Origin: Rapana venosa
Taxonomy: Eukaryota; Mollusca; Gastropoda; Neogastropoda; Muricidae
Reading direction: 5' to 3'
Length of the DNA: 64,000 bases
NCBI GenBank assembly: GCA_028751875.1
Contig: CM054162.1
Location: 5,910,712 to 5,974,711, forward strand
A program made the translations under genes and the position numbers. Below are positions 46,491 to 57,275 of this stretch, one piece after another (within the stretch, counting starts at the first letter, position 1; each line of letters opens with the position of its first letter). The notes below the pieces were generated by a model. It ran no database searches and had not been told where the DNA came from. It saw only the letters and a program-made list of their open reading frames with translations.

Positions 46491-48077
46491 ATTGATGCTA
46501 ACCTAACTCAAATTCCATTAAAATTGGGGAAAAAAAAAAGGGCCCAATCCACCACCCCTTGTTCTCCCAAAAAAAAGGGGGAAAAGTACTCAGGCTGTTT
46601 TTTGAAGAGGTAAGGTTTTTTAGCAACATCAGCCATCGATTTTTTGTGTAAACCCATGAACATCTCCTCCAGTGGAACATAATTTGGTGGGTGCTTGATT
46701 GATCAAGGGAATGCAGAAAATTTTAATTTGTAGACCAATACCAAAGACCAACAAACCTAAGTTAAAGGAAATAAATACTGTTACTTGCATGTTTCCTTGC
46801 TCAGTTGTGTTTTAAGGTTTTGCTACATATAAAAAGCACTGGGTGGTCAATATAAATATATTCAGTTTTTCTCAACTCTCTATGAAACTGTCATTATTAT
46901 GCTTAGGATATATTATATTTTAATATTTAGTATATTATCTAATAATTTTATTTTCCATATTTTGTGTAACTAATATTCAATTAGTTTTTATATTTGAAAC
47001 TTTTTTTTGTTATTTTAAATGTTAAAAATTTTTTTTAGTCATTCAATAATACGGCCCCGAGTTTCTCCCTTTAAATATGAGCTTTGGCTTATCTAGGGAA
47101 AAAAATCAATAAAGAAACTTTTTTTTAAACTAAAGTTTGCCAAATTATGGTATATTTTTGAAATAGATTTGACTATTAAAAAACCCAAAGGGGGAATCTT
47201 TATTTTGGGAAACAATTTTTTTTATTAAAAAAAAGGTAGACCCAAGGGACAAAACCCGCCCCCAATTTTTTTTAAAGGACTTTTTAAAAACAAAACATGA
47301 AAACATTGGAATAAAAAACCTTTTGAATCAAAAAAACCCCCTATTTAGTGTAGAGGTGAAGGCATTAACATAGGGCAAAAAAAGTAAATTTATAAAAAAA
47401 AAAGTTAGAACCATTTCTTTGGTAAAAAAAAGTTTCAAGTGAACTAAATTTTAACCAATGGCAAAAAAAATTAAAAGTATGGTAATTTTGGGTTTGTTAA
47501 ATAAAATTAAGATTGGGAGTTTTAGGGAAAAATTTTTGGTATTAGAGATATTAAAAAGCCGCTTTTCAAAGATAAAAGTAAGTTTTTTCTTAGGTTAATT
47601 TTCAATATAGAACAGTTTTAGAAATTGCTTGACCAGAACTGTGTTTTCACACAGCGGGAATTATGAAATTTCTCTCATGGGGCATTGTGGGTTTTAATAT
47701 GTATAAAAAAACTTTGGCAATCCTTCTTTTTCTAGTCATAAAGTTTTAGTTTTGTTGAAGTTTTAAAGTTTTTTTTTAAACCCAAAGTTTTTAGTGGGCA
47801 GTTTAAAAGTGTTCTAGCGGGGGCTTTTAAACGAATAGTTTTTCAGCCCAAAAGATTTTGGCAAAATGCAAAGCTCTTAATCTATACTTTCTAGTTTTTT
47901 TGATATAAATATGTCTAGTTTCGTTCGGGACACAAGAAAAATCACCACTAAAACTCATGAGGGAAAAAAAAAATCTCCTTACCTGGGCCAAATGGAGGGG
48001 GGGGGGGGGGAGGGGTTTGGGGTGTTTTTTGCGTTGGCAGGTTGGGTTTGGGTATAGGGAGAAAATAGCCTAGGGCA
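46490..48077 (-). repeat. Duplicated unit S, copy 3 (inverted)
   Basis: Reverse complement of about 17,540-19,110 and of 2,530-4,080. Landmarks are GATGTTTCCTTGCTCAGTTG-like (46,790), GGTGGTCAATATAAATATAT (46,843), CTCAACTCTCTATG (46,873), and a poly-G/GGTTTGGG end at 47,995-48,060 mirroring the poly-C at 2,611-2,643. It contains no intact reading frame and stops at the N gap. Confidence 0.82.
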
Positions 48078-48577
48078 NNNNNNNNNNNNNNNNNNNNNNN
48101 NNNNNNNNNNNNNNNNNNNNNNNNNNNNNNNNNNNNNNNNNNNNNNNNNNNNNNNNNNNNNNNNNNNNNNNNNNNNNNNNNNNNNNNNNNNNNNNNNNNN
48201 NNNNNNNNNNNNNNNNNNNNNNNNNNNNNNNNNNNNNNNNNNNNNNNNNNNNNNNNNNNNNNNNNNNNNNNNNNNNNNNNNNNNNNNNNNNNNNNNNNNN
48301 NNNNNNNNNNNNNNNNNNNNNNNNNNNNNNNNNNNNNNNNNNNNNNNNNNNNNNNNNNNNNNNNNNNNNNNNNNNNNNNNNNNNNNNNNNNNNNNNNNNN
48401 NNNNNNNNNNNNNNNNNNNNNNNNNNNNNNNNNNNNNNNNNNNNNNNNNNNNNNNNNNNNNNNNNNNNNNNNNNNNNNNNNNNNNNNNNNNNNNNNNNNN
48501 NNNNNNNNNNNNNNNNNNNNNNNNNNNNNNNNNNNNNNNNNNNNNNNNNNNNNNNNNNNNNNNNNNNNNNNNNNNNN
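48078..48577. other. Assembly gap (500 N)
   Basis: Exactly 500 N between inverted unit S and inverted unit R. Confidence 0.99.
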
Positions 48578-48589
48578 GAAGGCCTGTTC

Positions 48590-49020
48590 TTGGACTAGGC
48601 AACACTAGAATAGTGTGTTGTATTTAAATTAGGCAATGACAGAGGTGTGGTCTGTTTACATTAGGCAACCATAGAATTGTGTGTTGTATTTAAATTAGGC
48701 AATGACAGAAGTGTTACATAAGGCTAACCATAGAATTGTGTGTTGTATTTAAATTAGGCAATGACAGAGGTGTGGTCTGTTTACATTAGGCAACCATAGA
48801 ATTGTGTGTTGTATTTAGATTAGGCAATGACAGAAGTGTGTGATATGTTTACATTAGGCAACCATAGAATTGTGTGTTGTATTTAGATTAGGCAATGACA
48901 GAAGTGTGTTCTGTTTACATTAGGCTAACCATAGAATTGTGTGTTGTATTTAGATTAGGCAATGACAGAAGTGTTACATTAGGCAACCATAGAATTGTGC
49001 CTTCTATTTAGATTAGGCAC
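48590..49020 (-). repeat. 68-bp minisatellite in unit R, copy 2
   Basis: Units of TTAGGCAACCATAGAATTGT GTGTTGTATTTAGATTAGGC AATGACAGAAGTGTG with a 68-bp spacing (TTAGGCA at 48,786 and 48,854). About 6-7 units, some shortened. Cleaner than the inverted partner at 25,310-25,930. Confidence 0.93.
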
Positions 49021-50480
49021 AGACCATGACCACCTAGTACCTCATATCTTCCAGCCAATTAGAATTACTTGTCACTTTGTGAGTTGCCTGGGGGCCTAGG
49101 GTGACTTAATGACACAGACTTGAAGCCTTGGGGCATAGGAGGTGGATCTTATCTTTGTACACTTTTCACACCTTCCTGTAGCAAGTCATGCTGTACATGT
49201 GGACAGGGAGGGATTGGAAATAACACCTTTGAACAGTCGATGGTTTGCTTGGAACACTGGTCCAGCAACTATTGTTGTCTGTCATAGGAGTCAACTATAT
49301 TTACATATATATATATATATATATATAATATATATATATATATATCATCTACTGACACTCTTAGGCTAGGTTGGCATAGACAAGAGCCAGCAACACGCCA
49401 TAGACAACATTATCTTGCCCAGGAAAACAACAGAAATCTATCCAAAATGCTGACACATCCTCGTTCCCCCCCCCCCCCCCCCCAAAAAAAAAGTTCAATC
49501 CCACCTCTAACACCTGTGTGATACCTCTACCTTTCTAGGAGATCCCACCATCCACAGGAATGTGTAGCCTCCTGTATTAGGGAATAGACCTGCTGTGTTT
49601 CCAAAATAATTTCATATTGGGGGGTGGGGGGGTTAACTTCTTGTAAATAAAGTAATAGATTTCTAATAGTAGTGGAGAATAGATTCAAGAGTAATCAGTT
49701 TTAAAAGCATTTTACATGGGGGGTTTTAAAGGGTGTTTAACAAGGAGATTGAAAGAAAGTGTTTAAATGGTCGTTTATAAAAAGAAAGTATAAAAGAAAG
49801 CTTTTCAAAACATTAGTCCTGGTTTAAAGGAAATTATCTTTAGTTTCTAGTAACCATTTTGTAGGTAAGATATCCGGCATGAGAAACTTTCCTATATTTT
49901 TTTTACAGTTCAACATGGTCTGTATTTCACCATTTCAAATACTGCAATCAGTTCAACATATACTTCACCACTTGAAATAAGGCAATCACTTCAACATAAT
50001 TTTATATTTTACCCTTTACAGTAAGGCAATCAGTTCAACACCAGAAAAAATTTGAATAAACCATGGTAAAATGATTATTTCCTATGGTATGAAAATGCCT
50101 AGATAAATATTTTCTGGTTTTATTTTAAAGATTCAACTATATCAAGTACACTCTAAAATAACTGAAATAAAGGTTAGAAACAGGAAAAAACTGTACTCAC
50201 TGTTCTTTGACAATCCATTGTAGATATCCAACTGCTAAATTCTGTTGCTGATGTACAACTGCTAAAATCCCTTGCTGGTACTGCTAAATTAGCTGCTGAT
50301 GTTCAACTGCTAAAATCCCTTGCTGGAACTGCTGAAATCCTTTGCAGATGTCTGACTGATAAACAACACTCTGACCACCAAGAACAGCACAGCGAAAATG
50401 AACTTGTGTGAGAGAGTGAAGAGAAGAGAAACCAGAGTTGTGAGAGAGTGAGAGCTGACTGAACTTACTTATACTGATAG
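49020..50480 (-). repeat. Duplicated unit R, copy 2 (inverted)
   Basis: Reverse complement of 23,890-25,310 with good quality. It contains a (TA)n tract (49,305-49,345), poly-C (49,466-49,483), AT-rich intron-like sequence and the leader region. Differences from copy 1 are small indels and substitutions. Confidence 0.88.
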
Positions 50481-50530
50481 CTTTTCCTTTAGGGCTACTT
50501 AGACCACTGTACCAACTGACCAATCACAAA
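50194..50530 (-). promoter_or_regulatory. Putative promoter and first exon of an unknown gene or element
   Basis: Read on the minus strand: an inverted CCAAT motif (GATTGGTCAG, about 50,515-50,524), a TATA-like AGTATAAGTAAG (about 50,465-50,476), a CT-rich leader, and short repeats (CAGCAAGGGATTTTAGCAG). An ATG follows in fair context (CTACAATGG, 50,218-50,216), and 18 bases later a donor GTGAGT (50,200-50,195). The predicted peptide start is MDCQRT. An equivalent exists in copy 1 but with GTG for ATG. No downstream exon was found. It could instead be the LTR or 5' UTR of a retroelement. Confidence 0.25.
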
Positions 50531-50755
50531 CACTACTGACCAGCTATACCTTGGTTGGAATGATTCTATTGGACTTCCATTTGGGGCTAACTGCTGTCAA
50601 TCAAACACCTTTCTAGAAGTCATTGTGATGTAATCCTCCCCCCACCCACCCACCCCCTTTTTTAAAGGACCTTATTTCAAGATTTTCATTTTTCTATGGA
50701 AAGCTATTCCTCTCAAAAGTGAACTAAACATTAAGAGAAAAACAAAACAAAAAGA
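50530..50755. other. Unique spacer
   Basis: Non-repetitive flank of unit R with a C-rich patch; nothing recognised. Confidence 0.5.
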
Positions 50756-51060
50756 CAGGGAAACTCATCTTCCATTGTTCGGCTGGAGCTCCCAGGTTCA
50801 CCAATGGTGAGATTATGCATATGCAACTGTTTTGGGATTGGATTTTTGCCCACTATGAAGGTATCCATATTCTGACTTCCCGGATGTATGATGGGTATGG
50901 TTGTGTTGCCATAACTCACCCAAAGCTGACATGAATGATGGGATCTTTAAGGTGCATGTTTGATGATCTGCATGAGGATATACACCAAGGAAATTAAGGC
51001 ACTGGCAGGTCTGCTGTGATGTTGACAAGGAAGATCCCTTGCTCCTTGATCATATTTGTA
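50755..51060 (-). mobile_element. SINE family A core (copy 3), head absent
   Basis: CAGGTTCACCAATGGTGAG, GGGATCTTTAAGGTGCATGT, GATATACACCAAGGAAATTA, GGCACTGGCAGGTCTGC and GTTGACAAGGAAGATCC match the family A core in order, in better quality than the copies near 0.6 and 15.7 kb. The tRNA-like head expected after 51,060 is missing. Confidence 0.65.
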
Positions 51061-51950
51061 GCCAGTGTCTGGGTGTAATGTCATCACTTACTTTTTCTTT
51101 TTCTGGTTTATAGAATAAGTTCATAACTTTTTTTAAATAAAGGAAGAGGTTTGATACTCTACAATTTTTTTTCTTTCTCTTAGACTTATAATGGGTTGGG
51201 TTTTTTTACCTCCACCATCACCATCCTAAACAACCCTCTCCCCCCCTTCCCTTTCAATAAAATTGGGGAAAAAACACTCATCAAATTCCAACTGTGAATT
51301 AAATGTTATGTTATGTTAACATTGTGTTTAGCCAGGACAAGCTCTTAGCATAGTAACCAGCACTCTCCTTCACAGAATTTTTTTAATCCCCTGATTTATG
51401 TATGTGTGTATGTGTTGGGCACTGGAAACATACACACACACACACACACACAACACACACGCTCCAGCATGTGTGTGTGTGTGTGTGTGTGTGTGCCTGT
51501 GCAGTGTATTTATGATTTTGTGCCATTCTTATGTACCTCTGTCCCAAATATGCTGCTCCTCATAAATTTTGGTTTTGCCATTATTTCTTTACCCTTTGTG
51601 TCTGAAATCAAGTCACAGCTATTGTATGAGATCAGGATGGAGAAATGAGCTTTCAGAATTGATGAATAGGTAATGAAATCACCCAAGATAAGACACCAAA
51701 TTTATTTCTTTGAAGTGGGTAGGGATAGTGTTACAATGCAGCCACAGGATATGAATATTTATCGTTATGCTAATGTGCTTCTTCTGAGCTGAAAGTCTTG
51801 TCATGTAAGCATGTTCACTCCCACCTAAACAACACATAATTATGCAAATTTTCCTGTACATAATTAATTAGAGGTCCTTCAAAAACTGAATAAACAGTTA
51901 TCATGTTGGACTGAATTGAATGCCCTGTATTTGCTTGGGTTGGACACGTC
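51060..51950. other. Mostly unique sequence with a CA/GT palindromic microsatellite
   Basis: (CA)n at 51,431-51,461 is followed by (GT)n at 51,471-51,495, which could form a hairpin. Otherwise ordinary AT-rich sequence; reading frames up to 80 residues show no motif. Confidence 0.5.
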
Positions 51951-52100
51951 CACAACCCCCCCCCCCCCCCACACACACACACACACACACATTCATATAC
52001 ACACAGAGTGACAAACACATACATATTCACATACGCACACAAACACACACACACATTCACACACACAAACACACACTCATACAGAGAGAGATACACAGAG
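51950..52100. repeat. poly-C and CA microsatellite
   Basis: Poly-C (51,956-51,970) then CACACA with TCATA and TTCACA interruptions. Confidence 0.9.
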
Positions 52101-52210
52101 AGAGGGGGGGTCAAATTCCTTAAATGAATTTTTTTTAAAGATCAAAAGATCATAAACCGAGCTTATTATAAGAAAACGAGGAGGGGAGAGGGATCCAGGT
52201 TTTGGGGATG

Positions 52211-52570
52211 GGATGCCTCAGAAGACTCCTTGGCATTTCATACACGGACCACATTGCCAACGCAGAAGTGGAACAAACCATCACCCAATAAGCAAAGCAC
52301 TGTGAAGACCTGCTGACCACAGTGGGGAAAAGTAGGGGAGGGGGTGTGTGACAAGATCAAGTGGACTCTCCAAGACTGCAGGGAACAGTGCAGAAGGGGA
52401 GGGGGGGAAGAGATGGGCCAGAGGGGGGATGGGCAGACAGCATCACTGGGGGGGGGTGGGGGCTTCTCAGCAGCCCAGGTGCTTGCCCACAACTGCCCCC
52501 AAATGAAGCCAACTGTTGCAACGTTCACTGCAGTGGCCCTAAGACCCCGGTGGGGGTTATGGAAGCAGAT
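52211..52570 (+). pseudogene. RTE-type LINE C-terminal fragment
   Basis: Translates as CLRRLLGISYTDHIANAEV then, after one stop, EDLLTTVGK, a GL-KT-LQGTVQ-like segment (about 52,365-52,400), and LAHNCPQMKPTVATFTAVAL before 52,545. This is the region C-terminal to the RT thumb in RTE-type LINEs (usual pattern RLLGISY...LLTTVKRRKL...QGTVQGGRRRGRQ). G-run inflation scrambles the basic part. A 5'-truncated copy, typical of incomplete reverse transcription. Confidence 0.75.
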
Positions 52571-52638
52571 AACAGCTGATAAAAAAGACAACTTTTTTTA
52601 TTAAAGGAAAATCATCAGTATCTAAACAGGAAGAGGGC

Positions 52639-52860
52639 AGGTGGTACTGTCTTCACCTGTACACTCCATCCCATCAGCTTAGTTCAGCTGTGAATACTCT
52701 GTACTTCCCAACATTGAGATTCAAGCAAACCACTGTTGGTCGTGGCTCTTTCTCTGTCTGTGGTCCATCCATCTGGAATGACCTCCCTCTGTCCCTTCAC
52801 CAAAAGCCTACATTCCATTCTTTCAAATCCAGTCTCAAAACACACTTATTTCCTTACTAA
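52639..52860 (+). pseudogene. CR1/L2-like LINE, C-terminal end of reverse transcriptase ORF
   Basis: An uninterrupted 74-codon frame ends at TAA (52,858-52,860). It carries the signature RGSFSVCGPSIWNDLPLSL (about 52,739-52,795), followed by FHSFKSSLKTHLFPY before the stop, which closes ORF2 in CR1, L2 and related LINEs (family pattern RSF...GP.-WN-LP...F...LKTHLF). The upstream frame is lost, so the copy is 5' truncated. It lies 70 bp after the RTE fragment. No catalytic residues are present. Confidence 0.85.
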
Positions 52861-53140
52861 AATCTCCCCTCTCATTATCAATCCATACTCTTCAATGGTT
52901 ACCCCCATCTCCATCACCATGAATAGACATGCTGTGCAGGTGTGTGTGTATGTTGTGTGTAATATTGATATAATTTTTATTTTATTCATGAACGATTGTA
53001 TAAGTGTTAATGATTTTGAATGTAAGCCCTTTGATTTGTTCCTTTGCAAGATTCAGCGCTATATAAATTCCAGACATTATTATTATTATTATTGTTATTA
53101 TTATTATTATTATTATTATTTTTTTATTATTATTAAGACT
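52861..53140 (+). mobile_element. 3' UTR and (ATT)n tail of the CR1/L2-like LINE
   Basis: After the stop there is AT-rich sequence, then the conserved tail CCTTTGATTTGTTCCTTTGC AAGATTCAGCGCTATATAAA TTCC (53,028-53,070) and (ATT)n to about 53,135. This tail is the best in-window reference for the split tail at 19,230-19,252 and 22,693-22,762. Confidence 0.85.
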
Positions 53141-53465
53141 TTTCATTTGCAAAATAAATGAATAAGAATAGACGATGTCATGAAACCCAGAAAACATTTT
53201 TAACAAAAGCGACAAAAACTTAAAAGTTTGGACTTTTGCCCCCAAAAGAATGCCATACATGGCTTAGGAAGGCTCTGAGCACCTTTCTTGCTAAAAGCAA
53301 ACTAACACCTTCATTGTAGTCAGCCTCCTAGGTCCTGGATCCTTCCTTGCTCCTGTCAGTTTGTTCAGAAGTGTCTGTCTTGAGGAACAGCTTGGGGCAA
53401 TCCACTCAGCAGAAATGTCTTGAAAAAGCCACAAAGGGTGACTGGGGAAGGATTACTCACTGTTC
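53140..53465. other. Unique sequence, no gene seen
   Basis: Ordinary composition, no motif, no repeat partner in the window. Confidence 0.5.
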
Positions 53466-53735
53466 TGCCTGCCCAACAAGTAACACCCTGAGGTCCTGAT
53501 TTCAATTCCCAGCTCTTGTCTTTTCTTCACAGGTGGGAGAGAAACGAACTGAATGTCAAAATCCTTCAGATGAGACTATGGACAAACACATTGGCCCCTG
53601 GCCACCCCACCCCCCTCATCCTTCTACCTTCCCAATGCAGGTACAACATCATGCCTTAATCAAGCAGACTGATTGTTGGTCAAATACTATTTGCAAATTG
53701 ACAGGTTAACAAAGATTATTAAGGCAGCAAGAACT
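53465..53735 (+). mobile_element. tRNA-related SINE, family D (copy 1)
   Basis: Head TGCCTGCCCAACAAGTAACA with a B-box-like GGTCCTGATTTCAATTCCC (about 53,493-53,511). Then CACAGGTGGGAGAGAAACGA, CCTTCAGATGAGACTATGGA, CAGGTACAACATCATGCCTTA, and a 3' part with GGTTAACAAAGATTATTAAGG. Inverted partner at 57,650-57,945, good quality in both. Confidence 0.65.
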
Positions 53736-53950
53736 AAATCACATTCAGTTACAGGGGTGGGTGTGTGTGGGGGGGGGGGGATGGGAGAAGGGCCGGGGAA
53801 GGGGGTAATCTCTTTAATATCAAGCTACACAATACTGATAAGTCAAAGTGATAGGCCTAAGTGGATCAAACCAAACCAATACCCTTACATTACTTAAGGA
53901 GTGAATGAAACTAGTCAGATTGTGTTCTGATAGATTACTCAGATTAGCAT

Positions 53951-53965
<15 letters not shown>
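53465..53965 (+). repeat. Inverted repeat arm 1 (partner 57,335-57,945)
   Basis: The whole 0.5 kb segment, SINE D plus flank through AGGCCTAAGTGGATCAAACC, AATGAAACTAGTCAGATTG and AGATTACTCAGATTAGCATTC, recurs as reverse complement at 57,335-57,945. The arms differ most in a G/C run: about 12 G at 53,770 against more than 100 C at 57,461-57,610. Confidence 0.93.

Positions 53966-54005
<40 letters not shown>
53950..54005. repeat. (CT)n microsatellite
   Basis: Near-perfect CT run, the mirror of the GA-rich run at 57,190-57,315. Confidence 0.95.
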
Positions 54006-54007
<2 letters not shown>

Positions 54008-54390
54008 TTCCCTGAGGGTGTGATTGTGTGCTATTAGCCTAGCAGTGGCAAACTGGTGTAGAAGCCACATGCTGGGATTATAGCCAGGGGGGAGGAACAC
54101 TTCTCTAAGTGAAGTATTTGTTGAAGCCACTTGGGGACTTGGTGAGAATGGTCACAACAGAGTGAAGTAGTGAAGGGGGGGCGGGGCCTCAGGTGACCCT
54201 TGGGGAATGCACTGATGCATGACCACTGAAGTCATTCACTACTGTGTGGGGTGAGGTGAAGACTGGATAAGGCCACTCAGTGAGGAGTCTAGATCCTCCC
54301 CAGTGTTTACCCTCTCCATTGTCTTCGCTTGCCTTACACAAGAATGAAAAGAACCTGGAGGCCTGGGGAAAAGTAATTCATACACATGTG
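54005..54390. other. Unique sequence, no gene seen
   Basis: Ordinary sequence with short reading frames and no motif. An (AC)n run begins at 54,392. Confidence 0.5.
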
Positions 54391-54391
54391 T

Positions 54392-54585
54392 ACACACACA
54401 CACACACACACACGCACACACAGTCCTTCTGTGAGACTATAAACCAAGGCCCCTTGTGCACAAGTTAAATCATGTTCCGCTAAGAGTAGGCCATTGTGTA
54501 CCAGTGGGAAAGTATGACAAAATTTACAAAACCACATAGGCATGGGACTCGATGAAAAAAGCACATAAGTAAGTAAGTAAGTCTT
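54392..54585 (+). mobile_element. (CA)n followed by SINE family C fragment
   Basis: (CA)n at 54,392-54,421, then GAGACTATAAACCAAGGCCC, CTAAGAGTAGGCCATTGTGT and a GATGAAAAAAGCACATAAG end. The head and the CCATTATCCTCGATA end are missing; it abuts a TAAG tetranucleotide run. Confidence 0.65.
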
Positions 54586-55870
54586 CAATTTTAACGTCTT
54601 TCCACTTAAAGTGATACCAGACGATCCTTAAATAGGAGACCGAATATGAGAGAGAGAGAGAGAGATAGAGAGAGAGATCTACTCTTTGTGTGTGAGTGTG
54701 CGTGGGCGTCCCTGCATGCATGCACGCTGGTGTGTGTAATAAATAGTAATAACAAAGAAAATAGTATTCTTAACATGAACAAATCAAGAACAGAAATTTT
54801 TAAAAAATTGAAATTAAAAATAACTACAATAACTACAATAAATGCCCTATAGGACTTAACAATAAACCCTTAGCCAAAATAATTGTTAACTTAACATTGT
54901 TCAAAATTTCTTCAATGGAATTCTCAGACAAGGCAGGGAGATGAGGTTTTAACTTCTCACATTCAAGTATGATATGAGTATTTGAAATATATTCAAACCC
55001 CATAAGCATTTAACATCCTTGCTGGAATTTTGTTGTGAATGCATTTAATCTTATCCTGAAAAAAATTTCCTTGGGGTTGTCTTTCTTTTACAGCATTTGT
55101 ATGAATCTCTAAGTCTTCAATGTATTCAAAATACACTATTCACACTCAGAGTTGAATGTGAAAGCCGATTGTTTTGCTGATACTTTTCTATAATTTTTTA
55201 AGGGTGCTTCTTCTAACAACCAATAACCCTCTGCAATGGATAGAGGGACATGCATATTATAGACCCCTTTCATTTCATGCACCTTTTCCCTTTTCAGCCC
55301 TATCACCCATTCATTAGAAAATAATCCTATATGTGAAGGAATCCAGCAAAAGGAAACATGAATTCCCCTTAAACTTAGAAGTTTGTGAAGTATTTGACGT
55401 CAAGTATAAGTTTAGCTGATTGCTTATAAGTTATAGACTTTAAGGCAATAATACTGATTTTGAATCCACACAAAGTAATATATGAAAGAAAGAGTATGGA
55501 TGATCTAAAATGAAATTCAAAGCCATGAGAATAGGATCACTTCAGCTATAAAAACAGATCGATTTTTACCAACATGATAGGACTTTTCTATTTTTAGTGC
55601 CCGTATGATGAATGCTGAACCTGCTTGATGTTATCTAAAAATGAGCCATCTGTATAAATTTTAAGACAATGACAGTAATGTTGTATATGTGAATGAACAT
55701 TAACTGCCCTTATATTTGGATTTTTTCATTCTTTTTCATGTTGATATATCCCAAAATTAAAGTGAGCTTCTCATTCCAAACAAGACAAACGGAATGCCCT
55801 TTGTGGGTCTACATCATATTGAAAATGTCAGAATCTCTAAGATCTGATGTTAGGTACTTAAATTTTCACA
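54566..55870 (-). mobile_element. RNase H-bearing non-LTR retrotransposon, 3' fragment
   Basis: Minus-strand 5'-truncated LINE. It contains an RNase H domain (about 55,660-55,290), a C-terminal region reading in mixed frames as NTHIILECEKLKPHLPAL and SIEEILNNVKLT (about 55,010-54,890), and a 3' end with a (CTTA)n run (54,566-54,582). A LINE with C-terminal RNase H and a following Cys/His-type tail fits the I/Nimb-like group. A SINE-like CCCTTATCCTCATATAAAAG lies just upstream at 55,883. Confidence 0.75.
55290..55660 (-). pseudogene. LINE RNase H domain, frameshifted
   Basis: The catalytic pattern is readable in order: KIYTDGS (Asp, about 55,660-55,640), an FIAEVIL-like Glu box (about 55,545), VDSKSVLL (Asp, about 55,478-55,455) and CWIPSHIGLFSNEW (His/Asn-type end, about 55,349-55,308). 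RNase H in such LINEs removes the RNA of the cDNA hybrid. The frame changes at least three times, including a one-base loss after VDSKSVLL and an interruption before WIPSH, so it is inactive. Confidence 0.82.
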
Positions 55871-55929
55871 AAAAGTCTTATTTCCCTTATCCTCATATAA
55901 AAGAAAAAATAAAGAATAAAAAACACCCA

Positions 55930-56264
55930 TTAACAACACTCTCATCTGTCTGTCTCGTCTCTGTCTCTCTCTGTTGTTGCGATTAGATTCACACAAACAT
56001 GCGTGCACGCATGCACACCACACACACGATACACACAACACACCCTCTCTCCTGTGTTGTTGTTGTGATTTGTACACACAGACCACAAACACGCTGCACA
56101 CATTTGCACACACCCCTTGCTTGCACTTTCTTCCTCTCTCTCTCTCCGTTATAATCAAAACACACACTCACACACCTTGTTGCCTCGGGCCTTCTCCATT
56201 TCTCTTGTTGTTGGATTGATACACTTACAACACACACACACTCCGTGTGATGGTTGTGGCAAAC

Positions 56265-56295
<31 letters not shown>

Positions 56296-56960
56296 CACAC
56301 ACCACACCCCTTCCCTGTGTTTGTTTAGTTCAAAATTCTGATACACCCAGAAACAAAACAAAGCATCAAAATAGCAGAAAACCCAACAATTACACTCTGA
56401 AAAAAATAACAAACACTACTCCATATGTCTGTTCCACCACACCACTCCACCATAAGGGAACATCTCCATAAGTGTGCATTTACAAACACCAACACACACA
56501 CAAAACACACACAAACACAAAATGGTAAAACATTAAACACCCCACTTCCAAGTGGTGAAAGTGTACACACACAACAACACACCACGACATATCCCATAAG
56601 TGTGCTTGGTACACACACACACACACACAATTACAACAAAACAACAACAAACACAAAAAACACAGATGGATTCCCATTATCAGAACCACTGTGCTAAAAG
56701 GCCCATAAATTCCTAATTATTATTATATTTTATTTAATAAAATTTAAAAATAAAAAAAAAAATAAGATAATAAAGAATGAACAACACACACACAAACACA
56801 CACCTACACACACACAGACACACACACACACAGACACCACAGACAACAGACATAAAGACACACTCACAACACACACAGACACCACACACAGACATACAGA
56901 CACAACTCACACACACACACACACACTCTCTCTCACTCATCTCTTGTCACCACTACACCT
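55930..56960. repeat. CA-rich region with interspersed CTCTGTTGTTGTGATT motif
   Basis: About 1 kb of broken (CA)n. Between CA blocks a motif recurs roughly every 75-85 bp near the left end: CTCTCTGTTGTTGCGATTAG (55,967), CTCCTGTGTTGTTGTTGTGA (56,049), and TCTCTTGTTGTTGGATTGAT (56,201). The motif appears inverted at 60,760-60,890. All long reading frames are repeat translations. Confidence 0.75.
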
Positions 56961-57055
56961 AGGCCCTTCTTAACCCCTCCACCCATACAAGTCTCTCCCC
57001 TGTCCCCTCAGGTAATCATCCCCCCATTCTTAAGGCCTGGCCCCTACCCTACTTC
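56765..57055 (+). repeat. Inverted repeat arm (partner 57,930-58,225)
   Basis: (CA)n plus CTCTCTCTCACTCA and ACCACTACACCTAGGCCCTT, CCTGTCCCCTCAGGTAA and CTGGCCCCTACCCTAC are the reverse complement of 57,930-58,225 (AGGGGCCAGGCAGTAAAGAA, GGGCCTAGGTGTAGTGGTAA, GAGTGAGAGAGAG, (GT)n). Confidence 0.9.
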
Positions 57056-57230
57056 CCCCCCCCTCCACCCCTAGCCCTCCCTCCCCACACACATACTCAC
57101 ACATACTCACACACAGACACTATCATATGATTATATACCCCAGGTAGTATATAGACACACCCTGCCCGCATACACACACACAGACACACACACAGGCAAG
57201 AGAGAGAGAAAGAAAGAGAGAGAGAGAGAT

Positions 57231-57275
<45 letters not shown>

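Noticed and set aside
51431..51495. CA/GT inverted microsatellite as a rho-independent-type terminator
   Set aside because: Eukaryotic context; simple complementary dinucleotide repeats with no functional sign.
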